Assembly (NCBI RefSeq): GCF_001641755.2
Contig: NZ_LRFG02000002.1
Location: 620,001 to 684,000, forward strand
Origin: Microbulbifer flavimaris
GTDB lineage: Bacteria; Pseudomonadota; Gammaproteobacteria; Pseudomonadales; Cellvibrionaceae
Length of the DNA stretch: 64,000 nucleotides
Direction: 5' to 3'
In this document: positions 9,899 to 19,277 of the stretch, in pieces
Numbering within the stretch: the stretch's first letter is position 1
Layout of the letters: each line of letters starts with the position of its first letter
Position numbers and translations under genes: made by a program
Notes under the pieces: generated by a model
The model's input: only the letters and a program-made list of their open reading frames with translations
Told to the model about the DNA's origin: nothing
Database searches by the model: none

Positions 9899-10008
9899 TG
9901 GATGCCGGCCTTCGCCGGCATGACGGGGTGATTGGTCGCACTTGCTGGCTATGGAGAAAAGCTTGGCGCTCAGCCAGGTCGTCGTCCCAGCGTAGGCCGG
10001 GACCCAGC
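9899..10008. repeat. REP-like palindrome pair
   Basis: Two related imperfect palindromes of about 28 bases in opposite orientation: 9899-9926 (TGGATGCCGGCC...GCCGGCATGACG) and 9981-10008 (GTCGTCCCAGC...GCCGGGACCCAG). They share the GTC-ATCCCGG/CCGGGAT-CCAG plan with copies near 26.9, 45.2 and 56.1 kb. They sit between two genes of the beta-oxidation cluster and may shape mRNA decay or termination there. Otherwise 9849-10089 holds no gene. Confidence 0.75.
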
Positions 10009-10089
10009 GACACCCTGGCCGGCAACAGCGCTCTTCACTATCGGCATTACAGGTCGCACTGACGGGAAAACCCATCACGGAATTAAACC

Positions 10090-11286
10090 ATGTTGCCAGA
10101 TTCAGGCCCGCTTGCGGGCCTCAAGGTGCTCGACTTCTCCACCCTGCTGCCCGGCCCCTACGCCACCCTGTTGCTGGCGGATATGGGCGCCGACGTGCTG
10201 CGTATCGAATCTCCCCAGCGCCCGGACATGCTGCGCGCCCTGCCACCCTATTTCGGTGAGGGGAAGGATCAGGTGTCCGCGGCCCACGCCGGCATCAACC
10301 GCAACAAGCGCTCCCTGGCTCTGAACCTCAAAGACCATCGCGCCGGCGATATCGTGCGTCGCCTGCTGGCGGAGTACGACATCGTCATCGAGCAGTTCCG
10401 TCCCGGTGTGATGGAGAAGCTCGGACTCAGTTACGAGACGTTGCGGCAAACTCGTGAAGACCTGATCTACTGCTCGATCACAGGCTACGGCCAGTCCGGC
10501 CCGATGACGCAGCGCGCCGGCCACGACATCAACTACCTGGCCCTGTCCGGTCTCGCCAGTTATTCCGGCCGTGCCGACAGTGGCCCCAGCCTTTCCGGCA
10601 CCCAAGTTGCAGATATCGCCGGCGGGTCCCACCACGCGGTCATGGCTATTCTCGCCGCGGTCTACCGCCGCCAGAACAGCGGCAAGGGCAGCCATATCGA
10701 TATCAGCATGACCGACTGCGCTTTTGCCCTGAACGCCATCAGCGGCACCAACGCGCTGGCAGGGGGTGATCTGCCGGGGCTTGAACACGAACTGCTGAAC
10801 GGTGGCAGCTACTATGATTACTATCGCACTGCCGACGGCCGCTACCTGTCTGTCGGCAGCCTGGAGCCGCAGTTCGCAACACGCTTCTTTGAAGGCATCG
10901 GCGAGCCGCAATGGGTCGAGCGGTTGATGGCCGACGAGCCGCCGGGGATTCTGAAGGCGGATATCGCCGGAGTCATTGCCAATCGCCCCCTGGAGCAGTG
11001 GGTGCAGGTATTCGCAGACATCGATGCCTGCGTCGAACCGGTGCTGGATTTCCAGGAGGCGTCAGACAGCGCCCTGGTGCGGGAACGAAAGATGATTTGC
11101 CACACAGACCTGGGCCATGGCGAAACAGTCGAACAGATCAACACACCGTTTTGTTTCGACGGCCACAAACCGGACTACCATGCGCCGGGGGCTCCACTGG
11201 GCCAACATTCGCGTGACGTGCTGCTGGGACTCGGCCTGGAGGACACAGAAATTGACTCACTGCTGGCGGACCAGGTTATCGCCTGA
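10090..11286 (+). CDS. CaiB/BaiF-type (class III) CoA-transferase or acyl-CoA racemase
   Basis: A 398-residue class III CoA-transferase. The N-terminus LAGLKVLDFSTLLPGPYATLLLADMGADVLRIE is typical. It also has NRNKRSLALNL, DIVIEQFRPGVMEKLGL and a GYGQSGP block. The likely catalytic Asp lies in the segment DISMTD or the earlier GHDINYLALSG. The family includes CoA-transferases and alpha-methylacyl-CoA racemases. The last would fit a beta-oxidation cluster by epimerising branched acyl-CoAs, but this is inference. A REP-like region separates it from the acyl-CoA dehydrogenase. Confidence 0.9.
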   Translation: MLPDSGPLAGLKVLDFSTLLPGPYATLLLADMGADVLRIESPQRPDMLRALPPYFGEGKDQVSAAHAGINRNKRSLALNLKDHRAGDIVRRLLAEYDIVIEQFRPGVMEKLGLSYETLRQTREDLIYCSITGYGQSGPMTQRAGHDINYLALSGLASYSGRADSGPSLSGTQVADIAGGSHHAVMAILAAVYRRQNSGKGSHIDISMTDCAFALNAISGTNALAGGDLPGLEHELLNGGSYYDYYRTADGRYLSVGSLEPQFATRFFEGIGEPQWVERLMADEPPGILKADIAGVIANRPLEQWVQVFADIDACVEPVLDFQEASDSALVRERKMICHTDLGHGETVEQINTPFCFDGHKPDYHAPGAPLGQHSRDVLLGLGLEDTEIDSLLADQVIA

Positions 11287-11332
11287 CTGGCTATAGCGTG
11301 CCTGCCGAGGAAAAGGATGCCTTCACCAGTCC

Positions 11333-11512
11333 ATGGCTCACCGTAAACCGCACCTGCCGGAAAAGATCTGTCCCGTCTGCGGGCGGCCATTCCGCTGGCG
11401 CAAGAAGTGGGAGAGAGACTGGGATGCAGTGATCTACTGCAGTGAGCGATGCCGCCGGCAGGCGCGCTCATCCGGAAGAGACCCATCGCGTCCCGGGGAC
11501 TGTGATTCATGA
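11333..11512 (+). CDS. DUF2256 zinc-finger-like small protein
   Basis: A 59-residue gene. Its translation holds [20 protein letters not shown] and then YCSERCRR, the DUF2256 pattern of two cysteine pairs (CPVC and CSERC) likely to bind one metal ion. It starts at ATG 11333. Its stop TGA (11510-11512) overlaps the start of the cryptochrome gene (ATG at 11509), so the two are probably translationally coupled. DUF2256 peptides are often found next to photolyase/cryptochrome genes, and this one fits. The role is unknown; an accessory or assembly factor for the flavoprotein is a guess. Confidence 0.88.
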   Translation: MAHRKPHLPEKICPVCGRPFRWRKKWERDWDAVIYCSERCRRQARSSGRDPSRPGDCDS

Positions 11513-12822
11513 ACCTGGTCTGGTACCGCAATAATCTCCGCAGTATCGACAACCAACCCCTGGTAGAGGCCTGCCAGAGCCAGTCCCCGGTGGTCGCCCT
11601 CTATTGTTTCGATCCCCGCCAGTTTGAAAAAGACCGCTATGGTTTCATGCGCACGGGAAAATTTCGCGCACGTTTCCTGATTGAAAGCGTACAAACCCTG
11701 CGGCAGCAGCTGGCACAACTGAATATCCCCCTGCTCATCTACCGGGAAAAGCCGGAATCCATCCTGCCAAGGCTGGTACAGCAGCTCGGCGTCGAGAAAA
11801 TATTCCTGCAGCGGGAATGGACCCGGGATGAAGAGCACGTACTGGGCTGCGTACGCCGGGCAGAGGGAATGAGCGCCGTCGAGTTTTACCAGGCCCTGGA
11901 CCAGTTCCTCCTGCACCCGGATGACGTTTCCTTTGCGGTTCCGGCCGATGTGCCCCGCGTATTCACCAAGTTTCGCAAGCACGTGGAAAAAGAACTGAAG
12001 GTGCGCAAACCCCTGTCAGCCCCGTTGCCGCGCCCCACAGAAAACCTGGCCTCAGCAGAGCCGGCACGAAAAGAATCGTCCATACCCGACCTGGAGGGCC
12101 TCGGCCTGAAAGCGTTCACCTCCGACCCGCGCTCCGCCTTTCCATTCCGGGGTGGTGAACTGGCCGCACAGGAGCGCATTGACCAATACTTCTGGCAAAC
12201 GGAGAACCTCAGGACATACAAGCACACCCGCAATGGGCTGGTGGGCACCGAGTACAGCTCCAAGCTCTCCCCCTGGCTCGCCAATGGCAGCCTGTCCGCA
12301 CGGCAGGTCTACTGGCAGGTAAAAGAGTTCGAACGGCAAGTCGTCGCCAATGAAGATACCTACTGGCTGGTGTTTGAACTGCTGTGGCGGGATTTCTTTA
12401 AATACGTGTCACTCAAACACGGCGACCGGATCTTCCAACTGGGTGGCATCCTGCAGAAAGACTACGAGTGGCAGCATGCCCCCGCAGAACTGCAGCGCTG
12501 GATAAACGGCGAAACGGAGTATGACTTCGTCAACGCCAATATGCGCGAGATCGCCGCCACCGGCTGGATGAGCAACCGTGGCCGCCAGAACGTTGCCAGC
12601 TATTTTGCCCGCGAACGACAGCAAGACTGGCGTACCGGCGCCGCCTATTTCGAGAGTCTGCTACTCGATTACGACGTACACAGTAACTACGGCAACTGGA
12701 TGTACAACAGCGGTGTCGGTAACGACCCTCGCGACCGCCACTTCAACATCAATAGCCAGGCGGAGCGCTACGACCCCGAGCATGCTTTTCGCAACCTCTG
12801 GCTGAAAGAATCCAACGGATAA
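11509..12822 (+). CDS. DASH-type cryptochrome / photolyase
   Basis: A 437-residue FAD-dependent blue-light protein. DASH cryptochromes repair cyclobutane dimers, mainly in single-stranded DNA (family knowledge). N-terminal photolyase alpha/beta domain begins [15 protein letters not shown]. The C-terminal FAD-binding helical domain includes [33 protein letters not shown] (about residue 225), [16 protein letters not shown] and [15 protein letters not shown], then [18 protein letters not shown]. Asn/Trp/Arg residues typical of DNA photolyases are present. It overlaps the DUF2256 gene by four bases, and a second, iron-sulfur photolyase follows 17 bases later. Confidence 0.94.
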   Translation: MNLVWYRNNLRSIDNQPLVEACQSQSPVVALYCFDPRQFEKDRYGFMRTGKFRARFLIESVQTLRQQLAQLNIPLLIYREKPESILPRLVQQLGVEKIFLQREWTRDEEHVLGCVRRAEGMSAVEFYQALDQFLLHPDDVSFAVPADVPRVFTKFRKHVEKELKVRKPLSAPLPRPTENLASAEPARKESSIPDLEGLGLKAFTSDPRSAFPFRGGELAAQERIDQYFWQTENLRTYKHTRNGLVGTEYSSKLSPWLANGSLSARQVYWQVKEFERQVVANEDTYWLVFELLWRDFFKYVSLKHGDRIFQLGGILQKDYEWQHAPAELQRWINGETEYDFVNANMREIAATGWMSNRGRQNVASYFARERQQDWRTGAAYFESLLLDYDVHSNYGNWMYNSGVGNDPRDRHFNINSQAERYDPEHAFRNLWLKESNG

Positions 12823-12839
12823 ACCTTAAACGGTAAAAA

Positions 12840-14375
12840 ATGAAAACCCTGCGACTAATCCTGGGCGACCAGCTCAACCACAAGCACAGCTGGTACAAGA
12901 ACGACAGTGACGAAACCCTGTATTTCATTGCCGAGATGCGTCAGGAGACCGATTACGTCAAACACCATATCCAGAAAGTGGTGGCCTTCTTCGAAGCTAT
13001 GGAGGCCTTTGCCGGTTGGCTACGGGAGCAGGGCAAGAAGGTGGTCCACTACAAGCTGGACGGCAAGAACAATACCCAGAAGCTGGGCACCAATATCGCG
13101 GCGTTGATTAAAGAGCGCGGTATCGAGAAGTTCGAATATCAGCTGCCGGATGAATACCGGCTGGACCAGCAGCTCAAGCAACTGGCGGACGATCTCAGCG
13201 TCGAGTGCGAGGCCTTTGACACCGAGCACTTTATCACCAGCCGCGACGAGCTTGCAGAGTTCTTCGACGGCAAGAAGTCCCTGTTGATGGAAAGCTTCTA
13301 CCGACATATGCGCAAGAAGCACGATGTGTTGATGACCGAGAATGACAAACCCCAGGGAGGCAAGTGGAACTTCGATCAGAGCAACCGCAAGAAATGGAAG
13401 GGACAACCGGAAATACCCCACGAGAAGGGCTTCCGCAAGGACGTGCGCAAGACCGTCAAACGCATCGAAGCTGCCGGCGTTGAGACGATCGGCAATATCG
13501 ACCCGGATAACTTCAACTGGCCCACCACACGGGCAGACAGCCTCAAGGTCCTGCGTCACTTCTGCGAGCACTTGCTTGTGCACTTCGGTGACTACCAGGA
13601 TGCCATGGATCCGGAGGAAACCTACCTGTTCCACAGCCGCCTCAGCTTTGCCATGAACAGTAAATTGCTCCACCCGACGGAAGTGATTGAGACAGTGATC
13701 GACTATTGGGAGAGCAACAAGTCGACAATCTCTCTCAACGAAGTGGAGGGCTTCGTGCGACAAATCCTCGGCTGGCGAGAATATATGCGGGGCATCTACT
13801 GGAAAGAGATGCCCGGTTACGCCCGCTGCAACCGGCTGGACAACCAGCAGGACCTGCCGGACTTCTACTGGACCGGTGACACAGAGATGAACTGCCTGCA
13901 CCATGCCATCAAAAACAGCCTGGACCAGGCATACGCCCACCATATCCAGCGCCTGATGATCACCGGCAATTTTGCCCTGCTGCTCGGCGTCCACCCGGAT
14001 CAGGTGGAGGAATGGTATCTAGGCATCTACATCGATGCCATCGAATGGGTGGAAATGCCCAATACCCGCGGCATGAGTCAATTCGCCGACGGCGGCCTCG
14101 TGGCCACCAAGCCCTATGTCAGCAGTGGTAGCTATATCGATAAGATGAGCAACTATTGCAAGGAGTGCCGCTATAAGGTGAAGGAAAAAGTCGGAGACGA
14201 CGCCTGCCCATTCAACAGCCTTTACTGGAATTTTCTCGCAGAAAAGCGGAAAAACTTTGAGGGCAACCAGCGCATGGCAATGATGCTGAGCACGCTAGAC
14301 AAGATGGACAAGGATGACCTGGATGATTTGCGCAAGCGGGCACGCAAGGTCAAACGCAATCCGCAAGAATTTTGA
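12840..14375 (+). CDS. Iron-sulfur photolyase (FeS-BCP / PhrB-like family)
   Basis: A 511-residue bacterial cryptochrome/(6-4) photolyase homologue. The start MKTLRLILGDQLNHKHSW matches the PhrB/CryB family. Four cysteines that would ligate a [4Fe-4S] cluster are visible: one in MNCLHHAI (about 353) and three in YCKECRYKVKEKVGDDACPF (about 440-456). In Agrobacterium PhrB this type repairs (6-4) lesions (family knowledge). It is co-directional with and close to the DASH cryptochrome, suggesting a paired UV-repair or photoreceptor unit. VF530 and spermidine-synthase-like genes follow. Confidence 0.93.
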   Translation: MKTLRLILGDQLNHKHSWYKNDSDETLYFIAEMRQETDYVKHHIQKVVAFFEAMEAFAGWLREQGKKVVHYKLDGKNNTQKLGTNIAALIKERGIEKFEYQLPDEYRLDQQLKQLADDLSVECEAFDTEHFITSRDELAEFFDGKKSLLMESFYRHMRKKHDVLMTENDKPQGGKWNFDQSNRKKWKGQPEIPHEKGFRKDVRKTVKRIEAAGVETIGNIDPDNFNWPTTRADSLKVLRHFCEHLLVHFGDYQDAMDPEETYLFHSRLSFAMNSKLLHPTEVIETVIDYWESNKSTISLNEVEGFVRQILGWREYMRGIYWKEMPGYARCNRLDNQQDLPDFYWTGDTEMNCLHHAIKNSLDQAYAHHIQRLMITGNFALLLGVHPDQVEEWYLGIYIDAIEWVEMPNTRGMSQFADGGLVATKPYVSSGSYIDKMSNYCKECRYKVKEKVGDDACPFNSLYWNFLAEKRKNFEGNQRMAMMLSTLDKMDKDDLDDLRKRARKVKRNPQEF

Positions 14376-14472
14376 CACTGCATTTCTTCAGCCGAAACTG
14401 GCGGGCTATACTCTCCACACCAACCACCCAACAGCAAGTTCGCTCACCTGAAGAAAATGGTCACCTCAGCCC

Positions 14473-14715
14473 ATGCAGCAATCCCAGCCCAACAATCCCC
14501 TTCACGGCATCAAGCTTTCGACGATCGTTGAAGAGCTCCAGGAGCACTACGGCTGGGAGGGACTGGCGCAGCGGATCGATATCAACTGCTTCAAGAACGA
14601 TCCCTCCGTGAAATCCAGCCTGAAGTTTCTGCGCCGGACCCCGTGGGCACGCAGCAAAGTAGAGGCCCTGTATCTGGCGACCTTTACCAGCGATAATCCC
14701 TGGAAGAAAGGCTGA
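14473..14715 (+). CDS. VF530-family small DNA-binding-type protein
   Basis: An 80-residue protein with the conserved VF530 (DUF2132) core: [48 protein letters not shown] and KVEALYL. The family adopts a small all-helical fold, and DNA binding has been suggested for it; function is not established. It is 97 bases after the photolyase, in the same orientation, so it may be in the same repair operon. It has no obvious strong SD. Confidence 0.9.
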   Translation: MQQSQPNNPLHGIKLSTIVEELQEHYGWEGLAQRIDINCFKNDPSVKSSLKFLRRTPWARSKVEALYLATFTSDNPWKKG

Positions 14716-14839
14716 TTCATGTACTCTCTGCGGAGGTAATAGCAGGCAGCGTACTAACAGCGGTAGCCACCGACGGCATAAGCTCACTTCACTATGTCAC
14801 CACTTCCTAATCCGACCACAACACCAGGACGACTCATCC

Positions 14840-15565
14840 GTGTCATTACTATTTGAAGAGATCGACAGTCAAGCTTCCCCCCTGGGAGAGATCTCCCTGC
14901 GCCGGCGCCGTATCCCGGCGCTGGGCGACCGCGACATCTATGAGGTCAAGCTGGGTGACGAATTCCTGATGTCGAGTATGTTTGTCGAGGCGGAAGAGGC
15001 CCTGTCCACACTGGGCCTTGCGGCAGTGCAGGGTGAAGATCTGCGCGTAGTTGTTGGTGGACTGGGCCTGGGTTATACCGCTGTGGCGGCATTGAAGGAC
15101 CAGCGCATTTCCGAGCTGCTGGTGATCGAGGCCCTGGAGACGGTCATTGGTTGGCATAAGGATGAGCTGGTGCCGCTGGGGAAGATCCTCAATGCAGATG
15201 CGCGCAGTCGCTACGTGCACGGCAGCTTCTTCGATCTGGCTACAGCCATGGAAACCGGTTTTGACCCGGATAGCGCGGAAAAGAAGTTTGATGCCATTCT
15301 ACTGGACATCGACCACTCCCCCACCGAATACCTGAATGAGTCCAACGCGGGTTTTTATACCACCGAGAATCTGGCGCGGATGGCAGAACAGCTAAAGCCC
15401 CAGGGTGTATTTGCCATGTGGTCGCAGAACCTGCCGGAAGAAAGCTTCGAGGCACTGCTGAGCACGGTCTTTGCGACAGTCAAATCCCATGTGGTCTCTT
15501 TCTATAACCCGTTCCTGAGTGGTGAATCGACAAACTCAGTTTATGTCTGCACCAAAGAGGCTTGA
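14840..15565 (+). CDS. Spermidine-synthase-like SAM-fold protein
   Basis: A 241-residue protein with a Rossmann/spermidine-synthase-like fold: VVVGGLGLGYTAVAAL (SAM/dcSAM glycine loop, about residue 70), IEALE after strand 2, and ILLDIDHSP with NLARMAEQLKPQGVFAMWS. The aminopropyl-transferase catalytic DTDD-type motif is not clearly present (LLDIDHSP takes its place). It could therefore be a methyltransferase-like enzyme or a non-canonical homologue rather than a true spermidine synthase. The GTG start at 14840 has no convincing SD. It ends convergently against the ABC exporter. Confidence 0.82.
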   Translation: MSLLFEEIDSQASPLGEISLRRRRIPALGDRDIYEVKLGDEFLMSSMFVEAEEALSTLGLAAVQGEDLRVVVGGLGLGYTAVAALKDQRISELLVIEALETVIGWHKDELVPLGKILNADARSRYVHGSFFDLATAMETGFDPDSAEKKFDAILLDIDHSPTEYLNESNAGFYTTENLARMAEQLKPQGVFAMWSQNLPEESFEALLSTVFATVKSHVVSFYNPFLSGESTNSVYVCTKEA

Positions 15566-15612
15566 TAACGAGCCAGCGACTGCTCGCCGCAGATGTGAGT
15601 CTCACGTGTTTT

Positions 15613-17445
15613 TCACAATGGGGCACCCGCCTCCTGGAACTGCAACTCCGCAAGGCGCTTGTACAGCGGCGAAATCTCTATCAGTTCTGCGTGCTTCCCC
15701 TGCGCGACTAACTGCCCACGATCCAGCACCGCAATGCTATCCGCATGCAGAATCGTGGCCAGCCGGTGGGCAATGATGATGGTGGTGCGGCCTTTCATCA
15801 GGGTCTGCAGCGCCTGCTGTACGTGGTGCTCACTCTCGGCATCCAGCGCACTTGTGGCTTCATCGAGGAGCAGAATTTTCGGGTCTTTCAGGATCGCGCG
15901 GGCAATAGCCAGGCGCTGTTTCTGGCCGCCGGACAGGCGCGCGCCCTGCTCTCCCAGGTGACTGTCGTAGCCATCCGGCAGCTGCTGGATAAACTCGTGG
16001 GCGTGGGCGGCCCTGGCTGCCGCAATCACTTCCCCATCGGTCGCATCCGGCCTGCCATAGCGGATGTTGTACCAGACATCGGCAGTAAACAGCGCCGGTT
16101 GCTGCGGCACGACTGCCAGTTGCCGGCGCAGGGTTCCCGTATCTATCTGTCGCAAATCCACACCATCCAGTGTGATGCGGCCGCCCTGAGGGTCGTAAAA
16201 GCGCTGCAGTAGCTCCAGCAGTGTTGACTTGCCCGCGCCGGAGGGGCCAACCAGGGCCAGGCTCTTGCCCGCTTCCACCAACAGATTTAGCCCCCTGATT
16301 GCAGCCTGATCTGGCCGGGAAGGGTAACTGAATTCCACGGCCTCAAATGCCACCTCGGCTTTGGCATCGTGCGGGAGCTGCTCGGTTACCGCCTCGTCCA
16401 CACTCACGGGGATATCCGCCTCCACATTCAGCAGATCCACCAGCCGCTCGGTAGCGCCCGTGGCGCGCTGCAGCTCACTGTAGACCTCGGAAATGGTCGC
16501 CACGGCGGAGCCCATCAGCATGGCATAGAAGACGAAGGCGGCCAGGTCTCCGGCACTCATGCGGCCGGCAATCATGTCATTGCCCCCCACCCACAGCAGA
16601 CCACTGACAGCACCGAACATCAGCAAGATCACGGTGGCGATCAATAGCGAGCGCTGGCGGATGCGCCGCCTGGCGACCTGGAATGCGGTTTCCACCTCGC
16701 GACCGAAGGCCTGCTTTTCATGGTCCTCGCGGGTGTAGCTCTGCACCGTCTTGATGTGCTGGATGATCTCACCGGCATAGCTGCCCACATCGGCAATCGA
16801 ATCCTGGCTGGCCCTGGCCAGCTTCCGCACCCGACGACCGTAGAGGACGATGGGCAGCAGCACCAGCGGCACGCCCACCAATACCATCAGGCTCAGCTTG
16901 AGGTTGGTAAACAACAGCAGGGCCAGCGCCCCGACAAACATCAATGCACTGCGCAGGGCCATGGAAAAGGAGGTGCCAATGATATGCTGCAACAGAGTGG
17001 TATCAGTGGTGAGGCGGGACATGATCTCGCCACTGCGGTTGGTCTCGAAAAAGCTCGGGTGCAGGGTGACGATATGATCGAACACCGCCTTGCGCAGATC
17101 CGCCACGACTCGCTCACCCAACCAGGACACGAGATAGTGGCGCGCATAGGTGCCCACCGCCATCAGCAGGGCCAGCGCCATCAGCACCAGTACGGCATTC
17201 CCCAGCGCTGCGCTCGAACCCGCCATAAAACCCTGATCGACCAGGACCCTGATCCCCTGGCCGATGGAAAGGGTGATACCCGCCGTAAAGACCAGTGCCA
17301 CACCCGCGGCGAAGAGGACTGCTTTGTAGGGCCGGATGAATTGCCACAACTGCGCCATCATCTCGCCGAAGCTCATGGTGGACGAGCCCCGCACAGTCGA
17401 TTTTTCGAGCGGGTTGGCCACGTTGGGTTCTGCGGTCGTCGACAT
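15613..17445 (-). CDS. MsbA-type ABC exporter (fused permease-ATPase)
   Basis: A 610-residue half-transporter with six predicted membrane helices (residues about 30-330) followed by a nucleotide-binding domain. Walker A is GPSGAGKST (about residue 400), the signature is LSGGQKQRLAIARA, Walker B is ILLLDEATSALD and the switch His is in IIAHRLAT. It is expected to homodimerise and export lipids or hydrophobic compounds, as in MsbA-related transporters. The substrate cannot be read from the sequence. The gene stands alone, facing the spermidine-synthase-like gene. No other gene is on its strand nearby. Confidence 0.94.
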   Translation of the reverse strand: MSTTAEPNVANPLEKSTVRGSSTMSFGEMMAQLWQFIRPYKAVLFAAGVALVFTAGITLSIGQGIRVLVDQGFMAGSSAALGNAVLVLMALALLMAVGTYARHYLVSWLGERVVADLRKAVFDHIVTLHPSFFETNRSGEIMSRLTTDTTLLQHIIGTSFSMALRSALMFVGALALLLFTNLKLSLMVLVGVPLVLLPIVLYGRRVRKLARASQDSIADVGSYAGEIIQHIKTVQSYTREDHEKQAFGREVETAFQVARRRIRQRSLLIATVILLMFGAVSGLLWVGGNDMIAGRMSAGDLAAFVFYAMLMGSAVATISEVYSELQRATGATERLVDLLNVEADIPVSVDEAVTEQLPHDAKAEVAFEAVEFSYPSRPDQAAIRGLNLLVEAGKSLALVGPSGAGKSTLLELLQRFYDPQGGRITLDGVDLRQIDTGTLRRQLAVVPQQPALFTADVWYNIRYGRPDATDGEVIAAARAAHAHEFIQQLPDGYDSHLGEQGARLSGGQKQRLAIARAILKDPKILLLDEATSALDAESEHHVQQALQTLMKGRTTIIIAHRLATILHADSIAVLDRGQLVAQGKHAELIEISPLYKRLAELQFQEAGAPL

Positions 17446-17675
17446 AGATTCCTACTGGTTACAGCGTGGTATTTGAGTGTGAGGCCTACCGCGGGTCTGA
17501 GTCGCAGGGCCATTCTTGCAGAATATGTATGGCGGTATTGACTTCGACCGCTTTACTGGGAATCAATAAGTCAGCCTGAAGTGCGTTTGACAGCCTGTGG
17601 CGTCAAACGTTGATCCGCTGGCGTTGTTTCGCCCTCTGTACTTGAAGCCGTAAACTTCCTCAAAGGAGAGCAATC

Positions 17676-18137
17676 GTGAAGCCACTGCTCGGCGGCTGCG
17701 CCTGCGGCCAGGTGCGCTATGAATGCACAGAAGGGCCCCTGGTCCAGTTTATCTGCCACTGCCGCGATTGCCAGCACACCAGTGGCGGCGCATTTATGGC
17801 CTTTATCTTCGTTCCGAGGGACAGACTCACCTACCTTTCCGGCAGCCTGCATCACTATGACGTGAGAGCCGAAAGCGGGCGCGAGTTGCGGCGCCAATTC
17901 TGCAGCGCATGCGGATCACCCATATCGGCGTATTGGCCCGGCGCCCCGATGGTCGAGCTACTCACCGTAGCTAGCCTCGATGACCAGAGTATTTTCACCC
18001 CCAGCCACGAGCTGTGGATGTCCCGCGCCGAGGACTGGCATCCCGTCCATCCGGAAACCATCAAGTTCAGCGAGGGGCCCGATGAAGAGCTGGTGCGTGA
18101 GCCCGTGCGGGCTTACTTCGCTGCGCGCGAAAAATAA
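17676..18137 (+). CDS. GFA/CENP-V-domain zinc protein
   Basis: A 153-residue GFA-type protein with the zinc-binding cysteines: GGCACGQVRY, ICHCRDCQHTSGG and FCSACGSPI. The family contains the proposed glutathione-dependent formaldehyde-activating enzymes, but most members are uncharacterised. The GTG start at 17676 is set by a strong SD, AAAGGAGAG (17662-17670). The next gene starts about 50 bases later in the same direction, so they may be co-transcribed. Confidence 0.9.
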   Translation: MKPLLGGCACGQVRYECTEGPLVQFICHCRDCQHTSGGAFMAFIFVPRDRLTYLSGSLHHYDVRAESGRELRRQFCSACGSPISAYWPGAPMVELLTVASLDDQSIFTPSHELWMSRAEDWHPVHPETIKFSEGPDEELVREPVRAYFAAREK

Positions 18138-18189
18138 TGGCTGGAACGCATAGAACGGAATGGCTTTGGTATGGGCTGTGAGACGACTG

Positions 18190-18660
18190 ATGACTTCCAT
18201 TGATTGCCTGGGCGCCGCCAAACCGCAGCTGGTTTTGTATCTGCCCCACCGTCCCAATGCGCTGGCTGAGCTCATCAAATCACCCGGCAGCCGAGAACTG
18301 ATGGACGCCAATTCCAACCATTGGCGCAAGATTGTGACGCTGCTGGCCAAGGTGGCGAGCCCCAATGCCGACGACTGGCGCCGCTTTCGGGATGAAGACC
18401 TGTTTGCGCACACGGCGCTCTGCTTTGCCCCTGCACTCACCGCCGGTGACAGCTGGCACTGGATCGGCGGGCAGCAAAACCTCAAGCGATTTAACCATCT
18501 GAGCCACAACGCACAGCCACTGCCGGATTGCGCATGTGTTCACGTCGACGCCGAAAAACGCCTATTGCTGACGCCCTATCCTGACTACCGGCAGCTCAGC
18601 AATGCAGTGGTCAATCACATCCGTACCTTCCTGGGTGAGCGCAGTTTCTACGGCAACTGA
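18190..18660 (+). CDS. Conserved hypothetical protein, DUF6942-like
   Basis: A 156-residue protein (from ATG 18190; ATG 18160 is possible). It has PQLVLYLPHRP, NHWRKIVTLLAKVA and DDWRRFRDEDLFAHTALCFAP, followed by WHWIGGQQN and a C-terminal LTPYPDYRQLSNAVVNHIR. I think this is the DUF6942 family of marine gammaproteobacteria, but the recognition is from memory of the pattern, so treat the name as tentative. It has no signal peptide or membrane segment. It follows the GFA gene and is convergent with the VOC gene. Confidence 0.68.
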   Translation: MTSIDCLGAAKPQLVLYLPHRPNALAELIKSPGSRELMDANSNHWRKIVTLLAKVASPNADDWRRFRDEDLFAHTALCFAPALTAGDSWHWIGGQQNLKRFNHLSHNAQPLPDCACVHVDAEKRLLLTPYPDYRQLSNAVVNHIRTFLGERSFYGN

Positions 18661-18694
18661 ACGCTTTTCCACTACCGTTTGATCTCGCCAGTGA

Positions 18695-19111
18695 CTACCT
18701 GAACATCAATTCCGGATTCACCATCGACTTCATCTCCAGAATGTTGCCATTGGGATCTTCGATAAAGAATGTCTCCTGCTCATACTCATCCCCCACAAAG
18801 CGCCGGTAGGGCTTGTCCAGATATTCCAGCCCGGCGGCCTCGATACGTTTTTTCAACGCCTGTAACTCGTCATCCGGCAGGTGTATGCCGAAATGAGGAA
18901 CCGCAACGGCGCCCATATCTACATCGTGGCGAACGTTGGGTAATCTCTCCTCGCTCTGGTGCAGGGTAAGCTCATTGCCCCAGAAATTGATATCTACCCA
19001 GCGACCCTCTTCACCGTTACCGGGTTTGCAGCCCAGAACATCGCAATAGAAGGTTTTGGCTTTCTCCAGGTCGCCAGCGGGGATCGCAAGATGCAGACAA
19101 TTAGATTTCAC
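18695..19111 (-). CDS. VOC-family (glyoxalase/bleomycin-resistance fold) protein
   Basis: A 138-residue single VOC module. The start CLHLAIPAGDLEKAKTFYCDVLGCKPG is the classic first beta-alpha half. FGIHLPDDELQALKKRIEAAG is the second half, and the end FFIEDPNGNILEMKS supplies the late metal-ligand Glu. Metal-dependent dioxygenase, lyase or resistance functions are all possible. It is convergent with the DUF6942-like gene, and no substrate clue lies nearby. Confidence 0.9.
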   Translation of the reverse strand: MKSNCLHLAIPAGDLEKAKTFYCDVLGCKPGNGEEGRWVDINFWGNELTLHQSEERLPNVRHDVDMGAVAVPHFGIHLPDDELQALKKRIEAAGLEYLDKPYRRFVGDEYEQETFFIEDPNGNILEMKSMVNPELMFR

Positions 19112-19277
19112 GGGGCCTCCTGTCGTTTATTATTCTTGACCTAGCAAAAGATCAGCGCTCGGTAATGGCGCAAGAGTATTTCCTGGGCTCGAAAAACCAA
19201 TCATAGGGGAAGCTACCAGACTTCGCTCCTCTCCCCCAGCAAATCCCCCTGCAAAGTAACCGCCTAAGAGGAATAGC

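Noticed and set aside
7179-10025. 948-codon open frame on the minus strand opposite the beta-oxidation genes
   Set aside because: It has no recognisable domain and is His/Gly/Gln-rich. It lies opposite three clearly real genes. In GC-rich DNA such antisense frames are common.
13020-13994. 324-codon minus-strand frame opposite the FeS photolyase
   Set aside because: Shadow of a clear photolyase; composition is typical of antisense GC-rich sequence.
15595-15613. Small hairpin GTGAG/CTCAC with a T-run between the spermidine-synthase-like and ABC genes
   Set aside because: The stem is only five bases, too weak to call as a terminator.
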